NCBI GenBank assembly: GCA_000018565.1
Contig: CP000875.1
Location: forward strand, 2,123,199-2,187,198
DNA: 64,000 bases
DNA from: Herpetosiphon aurantiacus DSM 785
GTDB lineage: Bacteria; Chloroflexota; Chloroflexia; Chloroflexales; Herpetosiphonaceae
Direction of reading: 5' to 3'
Shown here: in pieces, positions 16,896 through 25,304 of the stretch
Numbering within the stretch: the first letter of the stretch is position 1
Layout: each line of letters opens with the position of its first letter
The notes under the pieces: model-generated
Told to the model about the DNA's origin: nothing
Databases searched by the model: none
Seen by the model: the letters and a program-made list of their open reading frames with translations, nothing else
Translations under genes and position numbers: made by a program

Positions 16896-17232
16896 TATGC
16901 TGCTTTTCGCTGAAGTGCGATAAGAAAGCCGCCCGTGCCTTTGCTTGCATGGTCGGCCTCGACTGTGTTTGCTATGCTACCACATAGCGACGGCTGAATG
17001 CAAACTCGTTAGTTGGGGGTTGGGGATCGGTTGTTAGGGGTCGGGGATTAGGTAAACCACGAAGAATGCCAAGGTTCGATTCTTATGCCAATACATGCCG
17101 TCGAACAACCAAACCAACATTCGTGCCCTTCGTGTCCTTCGTGGTTAAAAATCTAGCTGTCTGAAATACCAAATACATGCCGTCGAACAACCAAACCAAC
17201 ATTTGTGTCCTTCGTGTCCTTCGTGGTTAAAC
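16896..17232. other. Intergenic region with dispersed repeat pieces
   Basis: There is no convincing gene. It contains a G-rich repeat at about 17011-17055 (GGTCGGGGATTAGGTAA, also found in nearly the same form at 20269-20285 on the other strand), an inverted AACCACGAAG piece at 17055-17064, and the 59-bp direct repeat at 17091-17231. Confidence 0.7.
17091..17231. repeat. 59-bp direct repeat ending in CTTCGTGGTTAAA motif
   Basis: 17091-17149 and 17173-17231 are identical except for two C-to-T differences. Each ends with CTTCGTGTCCTTCGTGGTTA, a sequence type scattered in many bacterial genomes (AACCACGAAGGACACGAAG on the other strand). The second copy ends one base before the stop codon of the STM4011-like gene. 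Confidence 0.92.
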
Positions 17233-18099
17233 TTACCCCAACGCCTCAAGCGGAATTTGCGGAATTCGTTCGAGCATGCCTTGGCCAAATACCTGCTGCA
17301 AGCCCAAATGTGGCATATGAATGTAGCCAATATGACAACCACAGGTGGCATTGGCACAAACCCGTGGTTGCAAGGCGGTTTGCCAATCAACATTGTAAAT
17401 ATTACCAATCGGCTCGCGTACAAAATGGCAGCGCCGCATCGTGCCATCGCCATCGACCGAAATCACGCTTTCACCAGTTGCACAAGCCCGCCCCTCAGAA
17501 GGATGCCGAGTGTTATTAATGGGAAACAGCGGATCAATCGCGGTCAGTTGGGTAATTTCCTCAGGGCTGTAATAGCCAACTTCGCGCTTGTAGGCATTGA
17601 TCCATAGATAAATTTGCTTGGGTAAGGCTTTACGCAATGCCGCAATTTCAGCTTGATGTTCGTGCATGCCGACAACTCCCACGCTGATCGGGATGCCACG
17701 TGTGATCGCTTCATGGCAACGCGCCAAAAAACGTTCGCGCGGCGTTTGAGTTGGATGATAGGTAGCCCACAAACCAAGCCGTTGTTTGGGGCAATCCTCG
17801 GCCCAATCCAGCCGCGCCGAAAGGTTGGTCTGGATGGCGACTTTTTGGACATGTGGCAAATTAGCCAACTCGACAATTGCCCGTTGATAGCGCCGCCGAA
17901 TCAAGGCCTCGCCCCACGGCGTAAAGAATATGCTTAATTCAAGCTGGATTTGTTGGGCGACCCAAGCCACAAAGCGTTGCAAGGCTGCTTCATCGTGGGC
18001 ATGTTCGGCAGCAGTTTCTTGATGCTTGGCAAATGGGCAATAGCTACAGCCATAATTGCAGCTCGACAACGGGCCACGATACAAAATTGCTAGTTTCAT
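17233..18099 (-). CDS. STM4011-family radical SAM protein
   Basis: 288 residues. The N-terminal radical SAM motif is Cys14-X3-Cys18-X2-Cys21 (SSCNYGCSYC), binding the [4Fe-4S] cluster that splits S-adenosylmethionine. C-terminal cysteines in RACATGES, RRCHF and CANATCGCH could hold an auxiliary cluster, as in SPASM-type peptide-modifying enzymes. It is the last gene of the cassette, and its ATG overlaps the STM4012-like stop (ATGA). Order and families match the Salmonella STM4011-STM4015 set, whose chemistry is unknown to me. The family assignment rests on the gene neighbourhood plus sequence style. Confidence 0.88.
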   Translation of the reverse strand: MKLAILYRGPLSSCNYGCSYCPFAKHQETAAEHAHDEAALQRFVAWVAQQIQLELSIFFTPWGEALIRRRYQRAIVELANLPHVQKVAIQTNLSARLDWAEDCPKQRLGLWATYHPTQTPRERFLARCHEAITRGIPISVGVVGMHEHQAEIAALRKALPKQIYLWINAYKREVGYYSPEEITQLTAIDPLFPINNTRHPSEGRACATGESVISVDGDGTMRRCHFVREPIGNIYNVDWQTALQPRVCANATCGCHIGYIHMPHLGLQQVFGQGMLERIPQIPLEALG

Positions 18100-19415
18100 C
18101 GTAGGATAAACTCCGCGCTAAGCTGACGAATCTGCGGCGAATACAACCAAGGGCCAATTAGATCTGAGCGTTCTAAACCTGCTGGAGTTAATTGATAGAT
18201 GCCATGCTGATATTCAGCCCAACCAATTTCAATTAGTTCGTTGATTTGGCTTAAATCAGCTAAAACATCGCTACCGAATTGCGCCCGATAGGCTTGCGTA
18301 TCTAGCCCACTGACCTGCAACAGCGATTGAATAACAAAGCGGCGGCGTTGCTCGGTGCTCGAAACAACACAGCCATAATCCACCTGACTCAAATCAAGCA
18401 AACTGCGCTGATTGTAATTTTGGATAATTTGGCGAACAGAACTAGCCCCAACCGCGTAATCACTGGAGTAATGCAGCTTGCGAGTGTACGAACGCGCACC
18501 AGCGCCCAAGCCCAGCATCCCATCAGTTTGGCAGCAATATCTTGGTGCTTGGCTGTCATCTGGGGCATGGGCGGCGCGAAACATGCGCATTGAAATTTGT
18601 TGATAGCCTGCTGCCAACAAGCGTTCGCGGCCAGCCCGATAGCATTCCAAGCGTAAATCATGCTCCCAACCTGTGCCCCGCCGATCCAAGCCAGTCAACG
18701 GTCGTACATACAACGGATACAAATATAATTCTTCAGGCCGCCACTGCAAGCCAATTTCCAGCGATTCAAGCCATGTTGCCACGCTTTGGTTGGGCAAGCC
18801 ATAAATTAAATCAATATTCAATGTAGGAATTTGAGCTGCGCGAACTGTGGCTAGCGCCTGCTCCACCTCAGGTCGGCGTTGGGCACGGCCAGCAGCATGC
18901 GCCTCATGATCAAGGAAGCTCTGCACCCCAATGCTCACCCGATCAACTCCTGCTTGAGCTAATATTGCCATGCGGTCGGCGGTCGCAGTGTGCGGCGACG
19001 TTTCAACCGATAAGGGAATTGCTCGTGAATTAACGCCGAGCCAGCGCTGGCTCATGCTAAAAAGCTGCTCCAATTCGCTGGCACTTAAATAGGTTGGTGT
19101 GCCGCCGCCAATCGCCATGCGACTAAACTGCACAGCCCCAAGTTCGTTGTGCAATGCTTGCATCTGAAGCTCTAAAGTGGCCAAATAGCGTTGCACCACC
19201 GATTCGTTGGGGTTGGTGGTTGTGAACAAATTGCAAAAGCCACAGCGCATTTCGCAAAAGGGAATGTGCAGATATAAAAATAATTGATCATGGGCTTCGT
19301 CGGCCCAAACCTCGCGTAATGAACGTGGCTCAAGCTGGCGATAGGCCGATTTATGTGGGTAACTATAGCTATAGCCCATGTAAGGCGTAGCATTGGCATA
19401 TTCACGCAGATGCAT
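18096..19415 (-). CDS. STM4012-family radical SAM protein (HemN-like)
   Basis: 439 residues from ATG at 19415, chosen because GGAGG lies six bases upstream; it overlaps the preceding stop by 14 bp. The radical SAM motif is Cys54-X3-Cys58-X2-Cys61 (IPFCEMRCGFC). AIGGGTPTYLSASEL, VSIGVQSF and LIYGLPNQ are shared with oxygen-independent coproporphyrinogen oxidase (HemN) and its relatives. It is probably not a haem enzyme: in this family it travels with STM4011, STM4013, STM4014 and STM4015 homologues. The substrate is unknown. Overlapping genes on both sides indicate strict co-translation. Confidence 0.9.
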   Translation of the reverse strand: MHLREYANATPYMGYSYSYPHKSAYRQLEPRSLREVWADEAHDQLFLYLHIPFCEMRCGFCNLFTTTNPNESVVQRYLATLELQMQALHNELGAVQFSRMAIGGGTPTYLSASELEQLFSMSQRWLGVNSRAIPLSVETSPHTATADRMAILAQAGVDRVSIGVQSFLDHEAHAAGRAQRRPEVEQALATVRAAQIPTLNIDLIYGLPNQSVATWLESLEIGLQWRPEELYLYPLYVRPLTGLDRRGTGWEHDLRLECYRAGRERLLAAGYQQISMRMFRAAHAPDDSQAPRYCCQTDGMLGLGAGARSYTRKLHYSSDYAVGASSVRQIIQNYNQRSLLDLSQVDYGCVVSSTEQRRRFVIQSLLQVSGLDTQAYRAQFGSDVLADLSQINELIEIGWAEYQHGIYQLTPAGLERSDLIGPWLYSPQIRQLSAEFILR

Positions 19416-20205
19416 GGGCTTCCTCCAAACTGCAATCAGCATAGGGCACAGTCCAAACCGTGGGATGAGCTAGGCGATGCCCCGAAAAACCATCTTCGCC
19501 ATAGGCTGTGCCATGATCGGAACAGATCATTAAAAAGCTTGGGTTGCGCTGCCGTAACGCAGCAAATAAGGCTGGTAACTGACGATCAACATAGCGTAAA
19601 GCCGCCGCATGGCTGGCTAAACTATCGCCTGTCGCGCCAGCCAAATAGTGGCAATTGGGTTGATGCAAGGCTGAAATATTGATAAACAAGAAGATTCGTT
19701 GCTCGGCTGGAATTGCCTGCAAACGTTCGACTGCCAAAGCCACTTGAAATTCGGTCGAACGCGGCTCGGTCACGCCCAAACGTGGCTCCCAATAGGATTC
19801 ATGGAATAAATCAGGCAGCACACAGCTTAATGCAGTTTGGCGATTGAAAAAGCCCACGCCGCCTATACAAATGGTGCGATAGCCGACCTGCGCCAAGCCC
19901 GTAACAATTTCTGGAGCATCAAAGGTAAACGTTTGCTCGGTCGTGGTTTCGCTGCCAGCAAAACGGGCTGCAAACAAGCGGCCATGCGGGCCAGGTGTGG
20001 CAGGCGTAGGCATAAAACCAGCAAACATCGCTTGATGGGCAGCATAGGTGAAGGAGCCTGGGCTATGGCGTTCTTGCCAGCCATGCGGCAACAGTGCCCG
20101 CAAATTGGGCGTGCCGCCATTCGTCCACTCAGCTACCGCCACGTCGTAGCGCAGAGTATCTAAGGTTATCAGTACAATATCGTGAGTTGGAATGTATTGT
20201 TTCAT
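19402..20205 (-). CDS. STM4013/SEN3800-family hydrolase (alkaline phosphatase superfamily)
   Basis: 267 residues. LITLDTLRYD supplies the first metal aspartate of sulfatase/alkaline-phosphatase folds, SPGSFTYAAHQ the likely nucleophile segment, and MICSDHGTAYGEDGFSGHRLAHP the second metal site (Asp-His and later His). The family cleaves phosphate, phosphonate or sulfate esters or transfers phospho-groups; the substrate here is unknown. It overlaps the STM4012-like gene downstream and is separated from STM4014 by 60 bp that contain an inverted repeat. The ribosome site is weak (GAGA). Confidence 0.87.
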   Translation of the reverse strand: MKQYIPTHDIVLITLDTLRYDVAVAEWTNGGTPNLRALLPHGWQERHSPGSFTYAAHQAMFAGFMPTPATPGPHGRLFAARFAGSETTTEQTFTFDAPEIVTGLAQVGYRTICIGGVGFFNRQTALSCVLPDLFHESYWEPRLGVTEPRSTEFQVALAVERLQAIPAEQRIFLFINISALHQPNCHYLAGATGDSLASHAAALRYVDRQLPALFAALRQRNPSFLMICSDHGTAYGEDGFSGHRLAHPTVWTVPYADCSLEEAHASA

Positions 20206-20218
20206 TAGAATCTCTGGT

Positions 20219-20303
20219 GGTTGGGGATCGGTGGTTGAGGATCGGGAATATGCTAGGCAAGAGACTTACCTGATCCCCGACCACCAACTACCAGCCCCCA
20301 CTA
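20219..20303. repeat. Imperfect inverted repeat of a dispersed G-rich element
   Basis: The arm at 20219-20247 (GGTTGGGGATCGGTGGTTG...) is mirrored by 20271-20302. The right arm supplies the last ~10 codons and stop of the STM4014-like gene. The sequence GGTCGGGGAT-AGGTAA recurs at about 17037-17053. Confidence 0.75.
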
Positions 20304-21399
20304 TTTCAGCCTCATAACTATCGAGTCCATCGACCAAGACATTTGGTAGCAAATCGCCAAAGGCATTAACTTCGCCAACCAAACAATGTTGCAGGCTATT
20401 GGCGATCAGCAAATCAACCCCAGCGTAAAGCGAGCGCTCAAAACAGGCGCTAGCCGCTTCGGCCTGTTGCCGCACAATCTGCCAAAATTCGGCTCCTAAC
20501 TGGGCTTGAACTGCCGCCAAATCGCCGCGTGGATTCAATAGATGCAGGTTGGTGATTGGCGAAGTGCTGGTGCGCACAACCGTATGTTGCGCTTTGCCCG
20601 CAATCACCAACATGCGCAAATCGTAGACCTTGCCCGCCAGCCGCGCCTTGGGAACCCATTCTTCAACATGGACTCGTTGTTGGGCCAAGGCATCAATTAA
20701 TGGTTGAATTTCGCGCAGATGGGTGTAGGTGCGCAAATTGCGTGAGTTGTACAATTGCAAGCCAGCGCTGGTTTCGACCAACTCAACCGTGGTAATTGCC
20801 TGCATTTGGCGGCCATTAGTGCGATACGCCACCACGCCCGCCGCGCTTGAGCCATGCGCCAGTTTGATAAAAACCCGTTGCCAGCCATGAGTTTGTAGTG
20901 CTGTTTGCAATTGTTCAAACGAGCCAATCGCTGGCAAACTGCGTGGCACAAGCACATCGGCTTGCGCCAATCGCGCATGGCAGGCCACTTTATCGAACAT
21001 CACGCTGATATCGGCAGGGTGCTGCAACAAGCGTACATTTAAGCTAGCTAATTGTTGCCCAAGTTGGCTTAGTAAGCGGGTGTAGCCGCGATACCATTGG
21101 CGACTACCCCACAAGCGCCCGCGCTCTTGCGGCAAATTTGCATCGATCGGCCAATGCTCAAACTCTGGTTCAGGCGTTAGTTCAGCAGCGAACCGTACCA
21201 GTTCACGATACAGTTGCTCATCCTTGCCAGGCGATTCAATCCGCACTAGCTCACTAGATTTGATCAACTCAGCCAAATCGTGTTGGCCTGCCAACAGATC
21301 GTAATAGCTAATGACGCAAGCTGGCGGCTGGCCTTGACGGGCCAAGGCCGCCTGCCACAGTGCAACTCGCCGATCATGTGGATTACCAATAACGATCAC
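20266..21399 (-). CDS. STM4014-family ATP-grasp protein
   Basis: 377 residues, GTG start at 21399 overlapping the STM4015-like stop (GTGA). ATP-grasp features: FIKLAHGSSAAGVVAYR (nucleotide loop), HVEEWVPKARLAGKVYDLRM, and the metal-binding end GVDLLI...LVGEVNAFGDLLP. ATP-grasp enzymes join a carboxylate to an amine, thiol or hydroxyl via an acyl-phosphate. In this cassette it may ligate or modify whatever the two radical SAM enzymes act on (inference). The extreme C-terminus (GAGSWWSGIR) is encoded by a dispersed repeat and is probably not part of the fold. Confidence 0.87.
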   Translation of the reverse strand: MIVIGNPHDRRVALWQAALARQGQPPACVISYYDLLAGQHDLAELIKSSELVRIESPGKDEQLYRELVRFAAELTPEPEFEHWPIDANLPQERGRLWGSRQWYRGYTRLLSQLGQQLASLNVRLLQHPADISVMFDKVACHARLAQADVLVPRSLPAIGSFEQLQTALQTHGWQRVFIKLAHGSSAAGVVAYRTNGRQMQAITTVELVETSAGLQLYNSRNLRTYTHLREIQPLIDALAQQRVHVEEWVPKARLAGKVYDLRMLVIAGKAQHTVVRTSTSPITNLHLLNPRGDLAAVQAQLGAEFWQIVRQQAEAASACFERSLYAGVDLLIANSLQHCLVGEVNAFGDLLPNVLVDGLDSYEAEIVGAGSWWSGIR

Positions 21400-22328
21400 T
21401 CACTCACCGCGATATAGCGTCGATCGTAGCGATGGGGGTCTTGTGGCTCGGAAATATCGACTTCAATCCCCAATTGTTTGAATTGCTGGGCGATTGCATG
21501 CTCGATATAGTGATAGTGCACATCAAGCAGTTTGAGTTGTTTAATCGCTGGGCAGGCCAAAAGTGCCTTCGCGCCATCGTCGCCAAGGTTGCCCAACGAA
21601 AGATCAAGCACTTCGATGCGGTTGATAATCTTGGATTGGCTAATTGCAACCGCTAAATCATCAGCAAACGAGCAATCGCGCAAGGCCAATACCTTGAGAT
21701 TGGGAAATAACTCGCCATTGAGCAATGGTTCGAGATCGGTCAGGGTGACATCGCCGCCATACCACTCGGAGCCAAGCCATAATTCGAGATGTTCTAGCGC
21801 TGGTAATTTGCCTTGCAAAATCTCCTGCACCACCCGATTGGGCAAGCCACCACTTTGAATCACCAAGGTTTTGAGTTGGGCATGCTGGCATGAACCAAGG
21901 CTCAAGCCATTGGCTCCGCGAATTGCAAAATGCTGCAAATTGGGAAATGCCGAGAGCAAGGGCGAAAGATCATCCTGCTCGATCCACGAAATTTCCGATT
22001 CTTCGCTGGTGATATCGCCGATAAATAAAGCGCGTAAATTGGGTAATTGAGCAGCGGCACTGACCAAGGTTTCAATAACTTGATCAACCGGGCCATTGCC
22101 ATCATCAAGTTCCCACCATGGACCAATCACTAAACCTGTGGTTTTTTCAACCTTGGGCAAGGCCAAAAAATCAGCAAAGCGATCAATCCAAGCCGTCTTG
22201 GTGTCATAATCATCTTCGTAGCCCAGCCCGACGCGATGTACCACGCCAGTCGATTGCAAAACACTGGGGTGATCCCAATCGGCAATATTCGATGGAGCCA
22301 GCTCCGACATCCATGGCAATTGAGCCAT
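21396..22328 (-). CDS. STM4015-family LRR protein, paralog 1
   Basis: 310 residues. The N-terminal ~90 residues include TTGLVIGPWWELDD; then leucine-rich-repeat-like units (LPNLRALFIGDITSEE, FPNLQHFAIRGANGLSLG, LPALEHLELWLGSEWYGGD, IEVLDLSLGNLGDDGAKALL). The tail ends VDISEPQ...RYIAVSE. No catalytic motif is seen; it is a likely binding partner or substrate of the neighbouring enzymes. It overlaps STM4014 by 4 bp and follows paralog 2 after 11 bp, so it belongs in the cassette operon. It is the most divergent of the four copies and occupies the standard STM4015 position. Confidence 0.88.
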   Translation of the reverse strand: MAQLPWMSELAPSNIADWDHPSVLQSTGVVHRVGLGYEDDYDTKTAWIDRFADFLALPKVEKTTGLVIGPWWELDDGNGPVDQVIETLVSAAAQLPNLRALFIGDITSEESEISWIEQDDLSPLLSAFPNLQHFAIRGANGLSLGSCQHAQLKTLVIQSGGLPNRVVQEILQGKLPALEHLELWLGSEWYGGDVTLTDLEPLLNGELFPNLKVLALRDCSFADDLAVAISQSKIINRIEVLDLSLGNLGDDGAKALLACPAIKQLKLLDVHYHYIEHAIAQQFKQLGIEVDISEPQDPHRYDRRYIAVSE

Positions 22329-22339
22329 TATTGTGCTCC

Positions 22340-23281
22340 TTATTCGCTGACCGCGATATAGCGATATTCTTCGTCGCCATCTTCATCGGCAATTTGTTGA
22401 TCGCTGACATCGCAATTAACCTCGATCGTTGGCCAGCAATCGCGCATGCCATCGCTCATATAGTGGTGATGCAAATCGAGAAATTCGAGCTTACGAATCG
22501 CTGGGCTAGTGAACAAGGCCTCGGCTCCAGCATCGCTCAGATTGCCCAACGAAAGATCGAGAATTTTGATTCGCTCAAGCATCGGGGCGTTGGCAACTGC
22601 TTGAGCCAGCACATCAGCATATTCACAATCACGCAAGGCCAAGGTTACTAAATTGGGAAAGCGCTCACCCTGCAAAATTGGTTTTAAATCGTCGATCGTT
22701 GAATTACCGCCATACTCATCGCTGCCCAACCACAGCTCCAAATGCTTAAGTGCTGGCAAATTGGCGGCGGCAACATCACGCACAACTTGCGCTGCTAAAC
22801 CACCAGTCTGAATGATCAAGGCCTTGAGCTGTTGATGCTGAATTGCGCCAAAACTAAGGTTTGAGCCACCGCGAATCGCCAAATATTCAAGCTGCGGGTA
22901 GGCAGCTAAAACTGCGGCATAATCGCCTTGCAAAATCCACGAAATTTCCCATTCATCAGAGGTAAAATCGCCGACGAACAAGGCTTTGAGCAAAGGCAAG
23001 CGTTCGCGGGCATTAACGAGGCTTTCTAAAACGCGCTCAATATCGCCATCATTGGTTGAATCGTGCCACCAGCGGCCAATTACCAAGCCCGTGGTTTGGG
23101 CTGGCTCATCGGTGGCAAGCCAAGCACTAAAATAATCCTGCCAAGTTTGGGCAGGTGCTTTGGAGCGATAATTGTATTCCAAGTGTAAGCGCACCGGATG
23201 CCCAATTGGGTCGAGTTTTAAGCGGCCATCCCAGTTGGTCAAGCTTGATTCACCAAAATGTCCCATCCACGCAAAAATCAT
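22340..23281 (-). CDS. STM4015-family LRR protein, paralog 2
   Basis: 313 residues, closely similar to paralogs 3 and 4: MIFAWMGHFGES start, TTGLVIGRWWHDST, EISWILQGDY, GGLAAQVVRD, LELWLGSDEYGGNST, ILDLSLGNLSDAGAEALF, LDLHHHYMSD, and the tail EVNCDVSDQQ...YRYIAVSE. GAGG lies five bases before the ATG. Its upstream gap (23282-23370) is homologous to that of paralog 4, so a gene-plus-leader unit was duplicated. Function unknown; cytoplasmic LRR protein of the cassette. Confidence 0.88.
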   Translation of the reverse strand: MIFAWMGHFGESSLTNWDGRLKLDPIGHPVRLHLEYNYRSKAPAQTWQDYFSAWLATDEPAQTTGLVIGRWWHDSTNDGDIERVLESLVNARERLPLLKALFVGDFTSDEWEISWILQGDYAAVLAAYPQLEYLAIRGGSNLSFGAIQHQQLKALIIQTGGLAAQVVRDVAAANLPALKHLELWLGSDEYGGNSTIDDLKPILQGERFPNLVTLALRDCEYADVLAQAVANAPMLERIKILDLSLGNLSDAGAEALFTSPAIRKLEFLDLHHHYMSDGMRDCWPTIEVNCDVSDQQIADEDGDEEYRYIAVSE

Positions 23282-23358
23282 GGATACCTCACAAATAGCA
23301 ATTGCAGGCCGATTGCGGCCTAGCTATAGCATAGCCTATTTTGTGACAAACAATGTCA
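23282..23358. repeat. Duplicated intergenic module, copy B (with TGTGACA-N5-TGTCACA palindrome)
   Basis: Read on the minus strand, this ~77-bp stretch aligns end to end with 25305-25379: a TGACATTG-TTGTCACAAA palindrome, a TATGCT block, an AGGCCG hairpin and CTATTTG just before the ribosome site. The palindrome is 23342-23360 and the hairpin (AGGCCG-N4-CGGCCT) lies at about 23306-23321. Confidence 0.8.
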
Positions 23359-23370
23359 CATAGATTGAGT

Positions 23371-24312
23371 TTATTCAGTAACGGCAGCATAGCGATGTTG
23401 CTCACCCTCATGTTCTTGGGGAATTTGTTGCTCGCTGACATCAACATTTAACCCAATTGTCGCCCAACAATCAAGCAGCTCGTTGCTCATATAGTGATGA
23501 TGCAAATCAAGAAAATCAAGGCTGCGAATGGCTTCGCTGGCGAATAAGACTTCAGCTCCCACGTCGCTCAAGTTGCCCAGCGAAAGATCGAGATAGCTGA
23601 TCTGCTCAAGAATCGGGGCATCGACCAGTGCTTGAGCCAGATCATCGGCATATTCACAATCGCGCAAACCCAAAACTGCTAAATTTGGAAAACATTCAGC
23701 CTTCAAAATTGGCTGTAAATCAGCAAGCGTCGAATCGCCACCATAGAAATCGCAGCCCAGCCATAGCTCCAAATGCTCAAGCGCTGGAAAATCGGCGGCA
23801 ACAACATCACGCACAACTTGTGCTGCCAAACCGCCAGTCTGAATGATCAAGGCCTTGAGCTGTTGATGCTGAACCGCGCCAAAACTTAACTCCGAGCCAC
23901 CGCGAATCACCAAATATTCAAGCTGCGGAAATGCGGCTAAAACTGGAGCATAATTGCCTTGGGTAATCCATGAAATTTCCCATTCTTCGTAGGTAAAGTC
24001 GCCGACGAATAAGGCTTTGAGCAAGGGCAACTGTTCGCGGGCAGCGCTGATACTGGCTAGAACTGCATCAATATTGCCAGGATCAACCTGCTCGTGCCAC
24101 CAGCGGCCAATCACCAAGCCCGTGGTTTGGGCTGGTTCATCAGTGGCGAGCCACGCATTAAAATACTCTGCCCATGGTTGAGGTGCTGATTTGGCTTCAT
24201 AATCGTATTCCAAATGCAGCCGCACCGGATGTCCAATTGATTCAAATTGTTCCTGCCCATCCCAGTTTGCGATCGTTGAGTCACCGAAATAGCCGATCCA
24301 ATCAAACACCAT
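23371..24312 (-). CDS. STM4015-family LRR protein, paralog 3
   Basis: 313 residues, the copy nearest to paralog 2 in sequence (MVFDWIGYFGDSTIANWDG, TTGLVIGRWWHEQV, EISWITQGNY, LELWLGCDFYGGDST, LDLSLGNLSDVGAEVLF). The tail NVDVSEQQ...HRYAAVTE keeps the family ending. GAGG six bases before the ATG. It follows paralog 4 after 41 bp without a module of the copy A/B type. No catalytic residues recognised. Confidence 0.87.
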   Translation of the reverse strand: MVFDWIGYFGDSTIANWDGQEQFESIGHPVRLHLEYDYEAKSAPQPWAEYFNAWLATDEPAQTTGLVIGRWWHEQVDPGNIDAVLASISAAREQLPLLKALFVGDFTYEEWEISWITQGNYAPVLAAFPQLEYLVIRGGSELSFGAVQHQQLKALIIQTGGLAAQVVRDVVAADFPALEHLELWLGCDFYGGDSTLADLQPILKAECFPNLAVLGLRDCEYADDLAQALVDAPILEQISYLDLSLGNLSDVGAEVLFASEAIRSLDFLDLHHHYMSNELLDCWATIGLNVDVSEQQIPQEHEGEQHRYAAVTE

Positions 24313-24353
24313 ACCTTACCTCTTTCTTTGGGCAACAACCACTGATATACAAA

Positions 24354-25304
24354 CTAGGCTAAGTATTCACGAATCGCGATCTCGCGTGGTTCTTCGTCTT
24401 CACCATCTTCGGAGTCTTCAACAGCTTGTTGACAGCTAACCTCAACTGCAAGCTCAATTGCCGACCAGCAATCAAGCATGGCATCACTCAGATAGTGGTA
24501 ATGCAGCACGAGCATGCTGAGTTTGCGAATTGCTGGGCTGGCAAATAAGGCTTCGGCTCCAACATCGCTCAAATTGCCCAACGAAAGATCGAGGATTTTG
24601 ATCCGCTCAAGGATTGGGGCCTGAACCAGGGCTTGGGCAAGATCATCGGCGTATTCACAATTACGTAAGGCCAAGGTTGTTAAATTTGGCAAGCCTGTGC
24701 CATTCAAAATTGGCTGCAAATCGGCTACCGTCGAATCGCCACCATGGTAGTCGCAGCCCAACCATAGCTCCAAATGTTCAAGCGCTGGCAAATTGGCGGC
24801 AGCAAGCTCGCGCACGGCTTGGGCTGGTAAGCCAGCGGTTTGCACAACCAAGGTTTTGAGCTGCTGATGTTGAACTGCACCAAAGCTTAAACCAGCGCCA
24901 CCGCGAATAACCAACGATTCAAGCTGGGGGTAGGCCGCCAAAATTGGCGCATAATTGCCTTGCCTAATCCAGGAAATATCCCATTTTTTATCAGTAACAT
25001 TGCCAATAAAGAGCGCTCTCAGTAATGGCAAGTGTTCCCGCGCGTTCGCAATATGGGCTAAAACATAGTCGGCACTCACTCGCTCAGCTGGATCATCCCA
25101 ATGCCACCAACGATCAAGCACGATGCCCGTGGTGTAGGCTGGATCTTCACCTGTTAGCCAATCATTGAAAAAAACATTCCATGGATCTGGGTCATCATCT
25201 TCGACATAAAAGCGCATAAGATAATCGTCTGGCCTAAAGTGATCCCATCCAGAGGTCTCGTTTACCGCCAATTCATCGTAGTGGTTCATCCATGAAAAGA
25301 TCAT
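24354..25304 (-). CDS. STM4015-family LRR protein, paralog 4
   Basis: 316 residues, first gene of the leftward array. It shares the blocks of paralogs 2 and 3 (TTGIVLDRWWHWDD, DISWIRQGNY, LELWLGCDYHGGDST, ILDLSLGNLSDVGAEALF) but its tail is altered: VEVSCQQ, a long acidic run, then REIAIREYLA, so the usual -VSE/-VTE end is changed and extended. The ribosome site is weak (GGGG). Copy A of the duplicated module precedes it. It may be the start of the cassette transcript, or be read from the transporter upstream. Confidence 0.86.
   Translation of the reverse strand: MIFSWMNHYDELAVNETSGWDHFRPDDYLMRFYVEDDDPDPWNVFFNDWLTGEDPAYTTGIVLDRWWHWDDPAERVSADYVLAHIANAREHLPLLRALFIGNVTDKKWDISWIRQGNYAPILAAYPQLESLVIRGGAGLSFGAVQHQQLKTLVVQTAGLPAQAVRELAAANLPALEHLELWLGCDYHGGDSTVADLQPILNGTGLPNLTTLALRNCEYADDLAQALVQAPILERIKILDLSLGNLSDVGAEALFASPAIRKLSMLVLHYHYLSDAMLDCWSAIELAVEVSCQQAVEDSEDGEDEEPREIAIREYLA

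Noticed and set aside
17091-17231. 59-bp direct repeat considered as an insertion-sequence target duplication or CRISPR pair
   Set aside because: No transposase or terminal inverted repeats between or around the copies, and only two copies with a 23-bp gap.
18096-19415. HemN coproporphyrinogen III oxidase
   Set aside because: HemN-like motifs are present, but the gene is embedded in the STM4011-STM4015 order, where a haem role is not expected.
23342-23360. TGTGACATTGTTTGTCACA considered as a CRP/FNR site
   Set aside because: The TGTGA and TCACA halves are nine bases apart rather than six, and the element is part of a duplicated spacer also overlapping a stop codon.
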